A stretch of 64,000 nt of DNA from Streptomyces resistomycificus (GCF_001514265.1 NZ_KQ948999.1:124001-188000); one strand, 5' to 3'. Positions 51,181 through 60,364 are shown, numbered from the stretch's first letter. A program made the numbers and translations. Notes: generated by a model from the sequence alone, not told the origin.

Positions 51181-52446
51181 TCAGGAACCGCCCACCTCGC
51201 GCGCCCGCCGCAGCAGCAGTTCCCGCTCCCGCTCGTTGCGGGTGAGCTCCGCCGCCCGCAGGAACTCGGCGCGGGCCTCCGCCGGGCGGTCCAGCCTCGA
51301 CAGCAGGTCGCCCCGCACGCTCGGCAGCAGGTGGTAGTCCCGCAGGGACGGTTCGGCGCGCAGCTCGTCGACGATGTCCAGTGCAGCCTTCGGACCCCGG
51401 GCCATCGACACGGCGACCGCCCGGTTGAGTTCGACGACCGGCGAGGGGGCGCGGGCGGCGAGCAGGCCGTAGAGGGTGGCGATGCTCGCCCAGTCGGTCT
51501 CCTCGTAGGAGTGGGCCGTCGCGTGGCAGGCGGCGATCGCGGCCTGGAGGGCGTAGGGGCCCGGGGCGCCGGCGGACGTGGCGTCGGCGCGGCCGAGGGC
51601 GGTGATGCCGCGGGCGATGAGCATGCGGTTCCAGCGGCTGCGGCTTTGGTCCTTGAGCAGGACGGGCTCGCCGTCGGGTCCGGTGCGGGCGGCCGTGCGG
51701 GACGTCTGGAACTCCAACAACGCGGTCAGGGCGTGGACTTCGGGTTCCTTCGGCATCAGCCCGGACAGCACGCGGGCCAGCCGGAGGGCGTCCTCGCAGA
51801 GGCCGGGGCGCACCCAGTCGTCGCCGGCCGTGGCGGCGTAACCCTCGTTGTGGATGAGGTAGATGACGTCGAGGACGGAGCCCAGGCGGGCCTCGCGGTC
51901 GGGGCCGTAGGGGACCTCGAAGGCGATGTTCCCGGCGGCCAGGGTGCGCTTGGCCCGGACGATGCGCTGGGCGACCGTCGACTCCGGTACCAGGAAGGCG
52001 CGGGCGATCTCGGGTGTGGTCAGGCCGCCCAGGAGCCGCAGGGTGAGGGCCGTGCGGGCCTCGGCCGACAGGACCGGGTGACAGGCGGTGAAGACCAGGC
52101 GGAGCAGGTCGTCGTCGATGTCGTCCGGGTCGGCGGGCTCCTCCGGCGGGGCCGCGTCCGACAGGTCCCGGCCGATCTCGGCCAGCTTGCGGGCGTAGTT
52201 CTCCCGACGCCGGACGAGGTCGACGGCGCGGCGGCGGGCGGTGGCCATGAGCCAGGCGCCGGGGTTGTCGGGGACGCCGTCGCGCGGCCACTGCTCCAAG
52301 GCCGCGACCAGGGCGTCCTGCGCCAGCTCCTCGGCGATGCCGACGTCCCGGACGACACGGGCGACGCCCGCGATGATGCGGGGGGACTCGATCCGGAAGA
52401 CGGTCTCGACGGCTCCGCGCGGGTCGGCGGTGGGCTGTGGTGTCAC
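51181..52446 (-). CDS. ECF42-type RNA polymerase sigma factor with TPR-like extension
   Basis: 421 residues, much longer than typical ECF factors. Region 2 (EELAQDALVAALEQWPRDGV, GAWLMATARRRAVDLVRRR) and region 4 (LTLRLLGGLTTPEIARAFLV, STVAQRIVRAKRTL) are followed by ~220 residues of helical repeats. These include IYLIHNEGYAAT and AVAVSMARGPKAALDIVDEL. ECF42 factors are linked to DGPF-domain proteins, and one lies just upstream. The extension is thought to replace a classical anti-sigma in control. GTG 52446 has no strong ribosome site. Confidence 0.92.
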   Translation of the reverse strand: MTPQPTADPRGAVETVFRIESPRIIAGVARVVRDVGIAEELAQDALVAALEQWPRDGVPDNPGAWLMATARRRAVDLVRRRENYARKLAEIGRDLSDAAPPEEPADPDDIDDDLLRLVFTACHPVLSAEARTALTLRLLGGLTTPEIARAFLVPESTVAQRIVRAKRTLAAGNIAFEVPYGPDREARLGSVLDVIYLIHNEGYAATAGDDWVRPGLCEDALRLARVLSGLMPKEPEVHALTALLEFQTSRTAARTGPDGEPVLLKDQSRSRWNRMLIARGITALGRADATSAGAPGPYALQAAIAACHATAHSYEETDWASIATLYGLLAARAPSPVVELNRAVAVSMARGPKAALDIVDELRAEPSLRDYHLLPSVRGDLLSRLDRPAEARAEFLRAAELTRNERERELLLRRAREVGGS

Positions 52447-52490
52447 AGCCCACCATCAGACACCCGTGGAGGCCTGCCGCCAAGGAACGG

Positions 52491-52847
52491 TCAGCCCTCG
52501 GCGATCTGCCGCACCTCGCAGGTCACCGTCCAGTGCTCCTCGTGCACCTTCAGGAACCGCTTCGTCCACTCGATCGCCTCGGCCTGGTCCTTGGCCTGGA
52601 TGATCGCGTAGCCGCCGACCACCTCCTTGGACTCCGTGAACGGCCCGTCCGTGACGGACAGCTGTCCGCCCTCCCAGCGCACCCGGTTGCCCTGCGCGGT
52701 CGGTGTCAGCCCGGCGGTGTCCAGCAGCACCCCGGCCTTCGTCATCTCCTCGATCAGCTCCCCCATCCGCTGCATCAGCTCTGGGCTGGGGCCCTCGGCG
52801 GGGGCGGAGGACTCGTCGATCTGGACCAGGGAGAGATAGCGCGGCAT
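52491..52847 (-). CDS. YCII-related DGPF-domain protein
   Basis: 118 residues. The signature VTDGPFTESKEVVGGYAIIQ identifies the YCII/DGPF family, a ferredoxin-like fold. It lies 44 nt upstream of the ECF42 sigma gene, so they are in one operon. Family knowledge: DGPF genes are common ECF42 targets. Biochemical role unknown. Confidence 0.93.
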   Translation of the reverse strand: MPRYLSLVQIDESSAPAEGPSPELMQRMGELIEEMTKAGVLLDTAGLTPTAQGNRVRWEGGQLSVTDGPFTESKEVVGGYAIIQAKDQAEAIEWTKRFLKVHEEHWTVTCEVRQIAEG

Positions 52848-52902
52848 GGTGCCCGCCTCCTCGTGTCGTGGGCCCGGGCTGTTCCCGGCCTCTCACCCCT
52901 GC

Positions 52903-52929
52903 GTCGATCGGGAGACACCGGGATCGACA
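52903..52929 (-). promoter_or_regulatory. candidate ECF42 promoter
   Basis: On the minus strand TGTCGA (52929-52924) and CGAC (52906-52903) are 17 nt apart, matching the TGTCGA / CGA(T)C motif reported for ECF42. It lies ~56 nt before the DGPF gene, consistent with autoregulation. Confidence 0.6.
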
Positions 52930-53024
52930 GGCTCGACGGATCTCTTTCGGGAAATCTTCGGGAGGAGATCCGCAGGCGGGAAAACCAGGTCGTGATCCGC
53001 GGGCCACCGGGGTTGAATGGCCGG

Positions 53025-54200
53025 ATGGATCCGTGGCGCGAGCGCTGGAGCTGGGGACGCGGGACGCCCCTGGGATACGTCCTCACCACGAACGACACGC
53101 ACGCGCCTCTCGTGCGCTGCTCCGACGTGGAGGGCCTGTTCGCCGACCCGCCGACGCCCCCGCGCGAGGAGCTGGTGCTCTACGAGTGCGCACCGCTCGA
53201 CGCGCTGCGCGACGCCGTGTCGGCACCGGCGGGCACCCGCGTCGGCGACCTGTGGATCATGATCAGTCTCAAGGGCGACCGGGCGTACGACTGGACGTAC
53301 GACCTGGTCGACGTCGTGATCCTCCAGCAGCGTCCCAGCCCGGACGCGCCCGGTCTGGTCGACCTGATCGTGGAGGCCGGGGTGCGGCCGCCGGAATGGG
53401 ACTTCGGCGATCTGTCGGCGTCCCGCCAGGAGCAGTTGCACTTCGAACTCTTCGGCCCGGACACGGCGGACAGGGCGAACGCGGCGGACGCCGACGCGTC
53501 CTACGGGTCCTGTGCGGCGATACCGAGGCTCTTCGCCCGCCGGCCGGACCGCAGGTGGGGCGAGCTGCGTCTCGTCGGCTGCGAGCCGGACGCTCCGTTG
53601 CTCGCGCCGGAGCGCACCGGGTACGTGGGGACGAGGCTGCTGGCCCTGGACCGGACGGGCCGGGTGATGGCCGAGCGCGGGCTCGGTCTGTGCGTCCGCG
53701 GCGCCGAGCCGTCGACGCTCGGCGGGGACCTGTGTGACGTGACGGTGGACGCCCGCGTCCGCGACCGTCCGCCCGCCGCCTTCGAGTCGGTGTGGAGGCT
53801 GTGGCGGGACGACCGCGCCGCCGCCCCCAACGAGTGGGCACCGCTGACGGGGAACCTCAGACGCGAGTGGCTCCAGCTCACCCGGAAGACCGCCGGAGCC
53901 GATGTGCGGGGCGGCGAGTACCACCTCGACGGCCGGTTCGTCACCGACGCGCAGGGCCTGCACTGCGCGATCGGGGAGGCGGTCAACGGCCCGGGCGGCT
54001 ACTACGGGCAGTGCTGGCACTCCCTCGGCGACTGCCTGGACGGCGGGTTCGGCGCGGTGCCGCCCTTCACCCTGGTCTGGCACGACTACGACGTGGCCCA
54101 CCGGGCGCTGACCGGCGACCGGCTCTCGAACGACACCCCCTACCTCCAGGCGGTCGTGGAGCGCCTGGAGAGCTGGGGTGTCACGGTCGTACGGCAGTGA
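53025..54200 (+). CDS. barstar-domain protein with large N-terminal region
   Basis: 391 residues; ATG 53025. The last ~90 residues match the barstar fold: YHLDGRFVTDAQGLHCAIGE, NGPGGYYGQCWHSLGDCLDG, and PFTLVWHDYDVAH. The N-terminal ~290 residues (LGYVLTTNDTHAPLVRCSDV, WGELRLVGCEPDAPLL) are not recognised. Barstars inhibit barnase-type ribonucleases; no barnase gene is adjacent, so the partner is elsewhere or the domain binds another protein. Confidence 0.85.
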   Translation: MDPWRERWSWGRGTPLGYVLTTNDTHAPLVRCSDVEGLFADPPTPPREELVLYECAPLDALRDAVSAPAGTRVGDLWIMISLKGDRAYDWTYDLVDVVILQQRPSPDAPGLVDLIVEAGVRPPEWDFGDLSASRQEQLHFELFGPDTADRANAADADASYGSCAAIPRLFARRPDRRWGELRLVGCEPDAPLLAPERTGYVGTRLLALDRTGRVMAERGLGLCVRGAEPSTLGGDLCDVTVDARVRDRPPAAFESVWRLWRDDRAAAPNEWAPLTGNLRREWLQLTRKTAGADVRGGEYHLDGRFVTDAQGLHCAIGEAVNGPGGYYGQCWHSLGDCLDGGFGAVPPFTLVWHDYDVAHRALTGDRLSNDTPYLQAVVERLESWGVTVVRQ

Positions 54201-54252
54201 GCCCCACGGCGACCGGACGGGCCGGCGCTCACCGGGGCGCCGCCCCCGTGGC

Positions 54253-55308
54253 TCAGCGCAGCGTCTCCCACAGCTCGCTCGCCTCGGGCTCGTCGGCCAC
54301 CACCCGGTTCGGGTTCGAGGGGGCGGTCACCACCGGCATCGTGACCGTCTCCACCTGGTCCGCCGACAGGCCCTTGAGGCTCTCGCCGAGGCGCGTCAGC
54401 TCGGTCAGGGAGTCGAGGCCGGTGTCGGTGGTGAGGCTGCCGGTGACCGCGTCGGCGACCCGGTACAGCCTGGCGGGGTCGGAGAGCAGGTCGGTCGAGG
54501 AGATCTGTTCCAGCAGCGCCTTCACCAGCTTCTGCTGGAGGCCGATCCGGCCCAGGTCGCTGCCGTCGCCTATGCCGTGCCGGGTGCGGGCCAGGGCCAG
54601 GGCCTGCTCGCCGTCCAGCTCGTGGGTGCCGGCCTTCAGCTCGAGGTGGCTGTCGGCGTCGTCGATGTCCTCGTCGGTGGTGACGGTGACGCCGCCGAGC
54701 GCGTCGACGAGCTTCGCGAAGCCCGAGAAGTCGATCTCGACGTAGTGGTCCATGCGTACGTCGGTGAGGGACTCGACGGTCTTGACCGCGCACACCGCCC
54801 CGCCCACCGAGTAGGCGCTGTTGAACATGGCGCCGTACGTCACCGCCGTCGACCTCCCGGAGGACAGCGGGCAGGACGGCCGGGTGACGAGCGTGTCGCG
54901 CGGGATGCTGACCACCCTCGCCCGGGTACGGCCCGCGTCGAGGTGCACCACCATCGCCGTGTCGGAGCGGGCTCCCTCGCTGTCACCGCCGCCGAGTGCC
55001 TGGTTCTCCTCGCCGCTGCGCGAGTCCGAGCCCAGGACCAGGATGTTCAGGGCCTCGGTGGGCAGGGGGGAGGCCGTCGCGGAACCGGACGGGGCCGGCG
55101 TCGTCACGGCCTTCGCGGGGCGGTCGTCGCCGAGCGCGTTGTTGATGTCGACGCTCTTGATGTTGCCGTTGAGGTGCCAGTAGGCCCAGCCCGCCGTGGC
55201 GGTGCCCAGCACCAGTGCGCCCGCGAGGGTGAGGCCGGCGGCCTTGAGCGCTCTCGACCGCCGGCCCCTGCGTCTGCCCTCGTCGCCGTTCTCGTCATGT
55301 CCGGTCAC
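54253..55308 (-). CDS. LytR-CpsA-Psr (LCP) family cell-wall ligase
   Basis: 351 residues. Signal anchor (LTLAGALVLGTATAGWAYWH) then LCP core: LNILVLGSDSRSGEE, TRARVVSIPRDTLV, HYVEIDFSGFAKLVDALGGV, and LALARTRHGIGDGSDLGRI. LCP enzymes attach teichoic or other polymers to peptidoglycan, at the outer face of the membrane. GTG 55308 lacks a Shine-Dalgarno but follows a TAATAAT-like -10. Confidence 0.92.
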   Translation of the reverse strand: MTGHDENGDEGRRRGRRSRALKAAGLTLAGALVLGTATAGWAYWHLNGNIKSVDINNALGDDRPAKAVTTPAPSGSATASPLPTEALNILVLGSDSRSGEENQALGGGDSEGARSDTAMVVHLDAGRTRARVVSIPRDTLVTRPSCPLSSGRSTAVTYGAMFNSAYSVGGAVCAVKTVESLTDVRMDHYVEIDFSGFAKLVDALGGVTVTTDEDIDDADSHLELKAGTHELDGEQALALARTRHGIGDGSDLGRIGLQQKLVKALLEQISSTDLLSDPARLYRVADAVTGSLTTDTGLDSLTELTRLGESLKGLSADQVETVTMPVVTAPSNPNRVVADEPEASELWETLR

Positions 55309-55402
55309 GGGGAGGAACGTAAGTGCGGATTATTAGGAGAATGTTAGGGACGGCGGCAGGAGACGGTTTTCTTCGGAAAATCTCACCTTTCTCAGGACCG
55401 CC

Positions 55403-56767
55403 TCACCCCAGCGTCACCACCGGCACCGGATTGCTCCCGCTCCACGACCCGTTGAACCCGAAGGTCACCGAACCGCCGTCCGGCACCGTCCCGTTGTAGG
55501 AGGCGTTGGAACAGCTGACCGCGGAGCCCGTCTGGGCGCAGGTCGCGTTCCAGGCCTGGGTGACCTGCTGGCCCGCGCCGAACGTCCAGCCGACCTTCCA
55601 CGACGACAGCGCGGCCCCCGAGCAGGCGATCCTCACCTGTCCCGTGAAGCCGGTGTTCCACTGACTGCTCACGCTGTAGGTCGCCGTGCAGGCGCCGGTC
55701 GGGGGTGTCGTGGTGCCGCCGAGGGCCTCGGCGATCGCGGCGTACGCCGGTTTCGGCGCGTAGTTCTCGTCGTACGGTGTCGCCGCGCCCTGCCCCGGGA
55801 AGGTGGACGGGATCCAGGAGTCGGAGTCGGTGAAGCCCCACACGGTGACGCCGACGCACCGCGCCACCGCCACGCAGGCGGCCATGACGGCCTTGTAGTC
55901 GGCGGCCTGCCGGGTCAGCTTCGTGCTGTCGGACGGCAGTTGCATCCGGATGTCCAGCTCGGTGATCGCCACGTCCACGCCGAGGTCGGCGAAGCGCTGG
56001 ATGTTCTGCTGGAGCGTGGACGGCACCTGCCCGAGGATGAGGTGCGCCTGCAGCCCCACCCCGTCGATCGGGACACCGCGCTCCTTCAGGGACTTGACCA
56101 GGTTGTACAGGGCGGTGCTCTTCGCGTTGACGCCCTCGACGTTGTAGTCGTTGATGTACAGCTTGGCGGCCGGGTCGGCGGCACGGGCGGCGGTCAGCGC
56201 CTGGGCGATGTAGTCGGCACCGAGGCCGTTGTACCAGAGGGTCTGACGGTAGGTGCCGTCCTCGTTGAACGGCTCGTTGACCACGTCCCAGGTGGCGAGC
56301 CGGCCCTTGTAGCGGCCGACCTCCAGCGCGATGTGGTCGTTCATGAGCCCGCTCAGCTGGGCCGGGGTCCAGGTGCCGTTCGTCAGCCAGCTCGGGTTCT
56401 GGCTGTGCCAGACCAGGGTGTGGCCGCGTACCTGCTGGCCGCTCGCCTCGGCGAAGTCGACGATCTGGTCGGCCTCGGCCCAGTCGAAGGTGCCCCGGGT
56501 GGGCTCGACCGAGCCCCACTTCATGGCGTTGCCCGGGGTGAGCGCGTTGAACTCGCGGGCCGCGATCTCGCCGTACGTCCCGGTGAGCTTGGATCCGGTG
56601 ACCGCCGTGCCCATGACCTTGCCCTTGGCGGCGGCCAGGTCGCGCAGTGGGGCGTCGGCGGCGTGCGCGGTGCCCGCCAGGGCGCCGGTCAGGGCGGCAC
56701 CGGTCATGGCCGCGCCTGTCAGCAGGGCGGTCAGGCGTACACGTAACGAGGATCTGGAGGTTCTCAT
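55403..56767 (-). CDS. secreted endo-1,4-beta-xylanase, GH10-CBM2
   Basis: 454 residues; ATG with GGAGG upstream. Sec signal peptide ending GTAHA. GH10 catalytic domain: acid/base Glu in WDVVNEPFNEDG and nucleophile Glu in AITELDIRM, plus HTLVWHSQ. A short GGTTTPPTG linker precedes a CBM2 module (CTATYSVSSQWNTGFTGQV; WKVGWTFGAGQQ). It hydrolyses xylan backbones. An operator overlaps its promoter region, and the LacI gene is immediately upstream. Confidence 0.96.
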   Translation of the reverse strand: MRTSRSSLRVRLTALLTGAAMTGAALTGALAGTAHAADAPLRDLAAAKGKVMGTAVTGSKLTGTYGEIAAREFNALTPGNAMKWGSVEPTRGTFDWAEADQIVDFAEASGQQVRGHTLVWHSQNPSWLTNGTWTPAQLSGLMNDHIALEVGRYKGRLATWDVVNEPFNEDGTYRQTLWYNGLGADYIAQALTAARAADPAAKLYINDYNVEGVNAKSTALYNLVKSLKERGVPIDGVGLQAHLILGQVPSTLQQNIQRFADLGVDVAITELDIRMQLPSDSTKLTRQAADYKAVMAACVAVARCVGVTVWGFTDSDSWIPSTFPGQGAATPYDENYAPKPAYAAIAEALGGTTTPPTGACTATYSVSSQWNTGFTGQVRIACSGAALSSWKVGWTFGAGQQVTQAWNATCAQTGSAVSCSNASYNGTVPDGGSVTFGFNGSWSGSNPVPVVTLG

Positions 56768-56777
56768 TGCGGGGCCT

Positions 56778-56790
56778 CCGAAAGTTTCGG
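56778..56790. promoter_or_regulatory. LacI-type operator in xylanase leader
   Basis: CCGAAAGTTTCGG, a perfect palindrome around G (CCGAAA / TTTCGG), 11 nt before the xylanase start, just upstream of its Shine-Dalgarno. It resembles the CGAA-N-TTCG class of operators known for xylan-responsive LacI regulators, and matches the GH3 promoter site at 11 of 13 positions. Confidence 0.7.
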
Positions 56791-56801
56791 TTGTGCAACC
56801 G
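56788..56801. promoter_or_regulatory. second palindrome upstream of the xylanase operator
   Basis: CGGTTG-TG-CAACCG, a perfect 6-bp inverted repeat with a 2-nt centre, overlapping the preceding palindrome by 3 nt. Could be a second binding site or a hairpin. Confidence 0.5.
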
Positions 56802-56848
56802 ATTGACTTCGGAGGAGTGTGGGGGTGCTCACCCCACCCGTCAATACC

Positions 56849-57898
56849 TCAGCTTCCGGCCACGGCCGTACTGCTGCGCACCACGAGACTCGTCGCGAGC
56901 TCCACCCGGGTCGCCGCCGGGGTGCCCTCCTCGCGCCCGAGGTCGAGGACCAGCTTCGCGGCCGCCTCGGCCATCTCCATGAGCGGCTGCCGTACGGTCG
57001 TCAGCGGCGGACCCACCCAGGGCGCCACGGGCAGGTCGTCGAACCCGACCACGCTCAGGTCCTCCGGGATCCTGAGCCCCAGCTCGCGCGCGGCCTCGTA
57101 CAGCCCGAGCGCCTGGAGGTCGTTGCCGGCGAAGACGGCGGTGGGCCTGTCCGGGCGGCGCAGCAGGTCCAGGCCGCACCGGTAGCCGGCCTCGTGGTGG
57201 AAGTCCCCGGCCACGATCAGCTCGGGGTCGACCGGCAGGCCGGCGGTCTCCAGGGCGGCCCGGTAGCCGTCGATGCGGGCGCGGCTGCACATCATCCGGG
57301 ACGGTCCGCTGATCGCGCCGATGCGGGTGTGGCCGAGATCGACGAGGTGCCGGGTCGCGGCGAGCCCGCCCTGCCAGTTGGTGGCGCCGATCGAGGGCAC
57401 GTCGGCGCCCGGGTCGCCGGCCGGGTCCATCACCACGAACGGGATGGAGCGGCTGTTGAGCAGGGCGCGCTGGGACTCGTCGAGCCCGGACAGCACGAGG
57501 ATCACGCCGTGCGGCCGCCGGGCGGCGACCTGGTCGGCCCAGGTGCGCCCGGGGGTGAGCCGGCCGGCGCTCTCACTCAGCACGACGCTGAGGCCCGCGT
57601 CCCGGGCCACGTTCTCCACACCCCGGATGACCTCCATCGCCCAGGCGCTCTCCAGCTCGTGGAAGACCAGGTCGATCAGCGGCGAACGGCTCGCCTCCGC
57701 GCGCCGGCGCCGATAGCCGTGCGCGCGCAGCAGGTCCTCCACACGGCTGCGGGTCGCCGGGGCGACATCCGCACGTCCGTTGAGGACCTTCGAAACTGTC
57801 GGCGCCGAGACGCCGGCCTCTCGGGCGATCTCGGCAAGCGTGGCGGTCTGCTGGGACCGTCCTGCCGTCCGGGTTTCACCGGGCTCCGGGGGTGTCAT
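56849..57898 (-). CDS. LacI-family transcriptional repressor of the xylan locus
   Basis: 349 residues. LacI HTH (TLAEIAREAGVSAPTVSKVL), then a type-1 periplasmic-binding-like sugar domain (PLIDLVFHELESAWAMEVIR ... DLSVVGFDDLPVAPWVGPPL). It lies between xylanase and GH3 genes and divergent from the latter, so it is the likely regulator of both. Inducer probably xylobiose-like. Confidence 0.93.
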   Translation of the reverse strand: MTPPEPGETRTAGRSQQTATLAEIAREAGVSAPTVSKVLNGRADVAPATRSRVEDLLRAHGYRRRRAEASRSPLIDLVFHELESAWAMEVIRGVENVARDAGLSVVLSESAGRLTPGRTWADQVAARRPHGVILVLSGLDESQRALLNSRSIPFVVMDPAGDPGADVPSIGATNWQGGLAATRHLVDLGHTRIGAISGPSRMMCSRARIDGYRAALETAGLPVDPELIVAGDFHHEAGYRCGLDLLRRPDRPTAVFAGNDLQALGLYEAARELGLRIPEDLSVVGFDDLPVAPWVGPPLTTVRQPLMEMAEAAAKLVLDLGREEGTPAATRVELATSLVVRSSTAVAGS

Positions 57899-57926
57899 GG
57901 CGGCGATCGTATCCCTGCGCGACCTC

Positions 57927-57955
57927 TTGACGAACCCCTCTCACCGCCCTAGGTT
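57927..57955 (+). promoter_or_regulatory. GH3 gene promoter
   Basis: TTGACG (57927-57932) and TAGGTT (57950-57955) with 17-nt spacing. The predicted start site is near 57962, inside the first operator copy. Confidence 0.7.
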
Positions 57956-57959
57956 CCCA

Positions 57960-57989
57960 AAACATTCGACTTATGCACCGAAACATTCG
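57960..57989. promoter_or_regulatory. two operator copies at the GH3 promoter
   Basis: AAACATTCG occurs at 57960-57968 and 57981-57989, 21 bp apart, i.e. two helical turns on the same face. The second is part of CCGAAACATTCG, matching the xylanase operator. It sits on the start site, as expected for repression. Confidence 0.6.
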
Positions 57990-58020
57990 CGAGAGGGCCA
58001 TCGACCCCGACAGGAGTTAC

Positions 58021-60333
58021 ATGACCACCGCCCCCTGGCGTGACCCCGCCCTGCCCGCCGCCGCCCGCGTCGACGACCTCCTCGCCCGGATGACCCTGGA
58101 GGAGAAGACCGCCCAGCTCTACGGCGTGTGGGTGGGCGCCACCACCACCGACGGCGGCGAGGTCGCCCCCCTCCAGCGCGAAATGACCGCCGAGTTCGAC
58201 TGGGACGAGCTGATCACCCACGGCCTGGGCCAGCTCACCCGCCCCTTCGGCACGGCCCCCGTGGACCCGACGCTCGGCGCGCAGGCCCTGGCCCGCGCCC
58301 AACGCAGGATCGCGGAGGCCGGCCGCTTCGGCATCCCCGCCCTCGCGCACGAGGAGTGCCTGGCGGGCTTCACCGCCTGGCAGGCCACCGCGTATCCGGT
58401 CCCGCTCGCCTGGGGCGCCACCTTCGACCCCGCCCTGGTCGAGGAGATGGCCCGGCGCATCGGCCGGGACCTCCGCTCGGTCGGCGTCCACCAGGGCCTC
58501 GCCCCGGTCCTGGACGTCGTGCGGGACCCGCGCTGGGGCCGGGTCGAGGAGACCATCGGCGAGGACCCGTACCTCGTCGGCACGGTCGCCACCGCCTACG
58601 TCCGGGGCCTGGAGTCGGCCGGGATCGTCGCCACGCTCAAGCACTTCGCCGGGTACGCCTCCTCGGCCGGCGCCCGCAACCTGGCCCCCGTGCGGGCCGG
58701 CGTCCGCGAGTTCGCCGACGTGACGCTCCCGCCGTTCGAGATGGCCCTGCGGGAAGGCGGCGCCCGCTCGGTGATGGCGGCGTACACCGACACCGACGGC
58801 GTCCCGGCCTCGGCCGATCCGGGCCTGCTGACCGAGCTGCTGCGCGAGCGGTGGGGCTTCACCGGAACAGTGGTCGCCGACTACTTCGGCATCGGCTTCC
58901 TGCAGACCCTGCACCGGGTGGCGGGCGACCCCGCCCAGGCGGCGCGCGTGGCGCTGGAGGCGGGCGTCGACGTGGAGCTGCCGACGCTCAAGTGCTACGG
59001 CGAACCGCTGCTGGAGGCGGTGCGGGCGGGCGAGGTCCCGCAGTCCCTGATCGACCGGGCGGCCCGGCGGGTCCTGCTCCAGAAGTGCGAACTGGGTCTG
59101 CTGGACGAGGACTGGACGCCGGAGCCGGCCGGCCGCGTCCATCTCGACTCGGCGGCCAACCGCGCGCTGGCCCGTCGCCTGGCCGAGGAGTCGGTGGTCC
59201 TGCTGGACAACCCGGACGGCCTGCTCCCCCTGAGCCAGGACACGCGCATCGCGGTGGTCGGCCCGCGCGCGGCGGACGCGCTGGCCATGCTCGGCTGCTA
59301 CTCCTTCCCGTCCCACGTCCTCACGCACCATCCGGAGGTGCCGACGGGCATCGAGATCCCCACTCTCCTGGACTCCCTGCGGGCCGAACTCCCGGACGCG
59401 AAGGTGACGTTCGCGGAGGGCTGCGGGGTGTCGGACCCGGACACCTCGGGCTTCGAGGAGGCCGTGGCGCGGACCGCGGAGGCGGACGTCTGCGTGGCCG
59501 TCCTGGGCGACCGGGCGGGCCTGTTCGGCCGTGGTACCTCGGGCGAGGGCTGCGACGCCACCGACCTGCGGCTGCCCGGCGCCCAGGCCAAGTTGCTGGA
59601 CACCCTGGTGGCGACCGGCGTCCCGGTGGTCCTCGTCCTCCTCACCGGCCGCCCCTACGCGCTGGGCCGCTGGGACGGCCGGCTCGCCGCGGTCGTCCAG
59701 GCCTTCTTCCCGGGGGAGGAGGGCGGACCCGCGGTGGCGGGGGTGCTGTCGGGCCGCGTGAACCCGTCGGGCCGCCTCCCGGTGAGCGTCCCGCGCGTGC
59801 CCGGCGGCCAGCCGTGGACGTACCTCCAGCCGCCGCTGGGCCTGCGGGGGGACGTGAGCAACCTGGACCCGACGCCGCTGTACCCGTTCGGGCACGGGCG
59901 TTCCTACACACGGTTCGCGTGGGAGGGCTTCGAGGGCGGACCGGCGTCGGAGACGGACACCGACGGCGCCTACGACGTGTCGGTCACCGTCCGCAACGCG
60001 GGCGACCGCGCCGGTGCCGAGGTCGTCCAGCTGTACCTGCACGACCCGGTCGCCTCGGTCACCCGCCCGGACGTCCGCCTGATCGGCTACCGGCGACTGG
60101 AGCTGGAGCCCGGCCGGTCCGCCCGGGTCACCTTCCGCTTCCACACGGATCTGTCGGCCTTCACCGACCGCACCGGCCGACGGGTGGTCGAACCGGGGGC
60201 GCTGGAACTACGGCTGGCGGCATCCAGCGCGGACGTACGGCACACCGCCGGGCTGACCCTCACGGGGCCGGTGCGGGTGCTGGGGCCGGACCGCAGGCTC
60301 CGCTGCGAGGCGGAGGTGTCGGAGGCGGGGTGA
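58021..60333 (+). CDS. glycoside hydrolase family 3 beta-xylosidase/beta-glucosidase
   Basis: 770 residues; ATG with AGGAG 6 nt upstream. GH3 N-domain (NLAPVRAGVREFADVTLPPF; catalytic Asp in TVVADYFGIGFLQ), GH3_C domain (ALARRLAEESVVLLDNPDGL, VAVLGDRAGLFGRG) and a C-terminal Fn3-like domain (VSVTVRNAGDRAGAEVVQLY). No signal peptide, so it acts inside on imported xylo- or cello-oligomers. No sugar transporter gene is found in the window. Confidence 0.94.
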   Translation: MTTAPWRDPALPAAARVDDLLARMTLEEKTAQLYGVWVGATTTDGGEVAPLQREMTAEFDWDELITHGLGQLTRPFGTAPVDPTLGAQALARAQRRIAEAGRFGIPALAHEECLAGFTAWQATAYPVPLAWGATFDPALVEEMARRIGRDLRSVGVHQGLAPVLDVVRDPRWGRVEETIGEDPYLVGTVATAYVRGLESAGIVATLKHFAGYASSAGARNLAPVRAGVREFADVTLPPFEMALREGGARSVMAAYTDTDGVPASADPGLLTELLRERWGFTGTVVADYFGIGFLQTLHRVAGDPAQAARVALEAGVDVELPTLKCYGEPLLEAVRAGEVPQSLIDRAARRVLLQKCELGLLDEDWTPEPAGRVHLDSAANRALARRLAEESVVLLDNPDGLLPLSQDTRIAVVGPRAADALAMLGCYSFPSHVLTHHPEVPTGIEIPTLLDSLRAELPDAKVTFAEGCGVSDPDTSGFEEAVARTAEADVCVAVLGDRAGLFGRGTSGEGCDATDLRLPGAQAKLLDTLVATGVPVVLVLLTGRPYALGRWDGRLAAVVQAFFPGEEGGPAVAGVLSGRVNPSGRLPVSVPRVPGGQPWTYLQPPLGLRGDVSNLDPTPLYPFGHGRSYTRFAWEGFEGGPASETDTDGAYDVSVTVRNAGDRAGAEVVQLYLHDPVASVTRPDVRLIGYRRLELEPGRSARVTFRFHTDLSAFTDRTGRRVVEPGALELRLAASSADVRHTAGLTLTGPVRVLGPDRRLRCEAEVSEAG

Positions 60334-60364
60334 CTCCGGCACCGCGGGACGGGGGGCGTGGTGG

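Noticed and set aside
57949..60144. 731-codon open frame opposite the GH3 gene
   Set aside because: Shadow of GH3; third-position bias is on the plus strand and the domain motifs are GH3.
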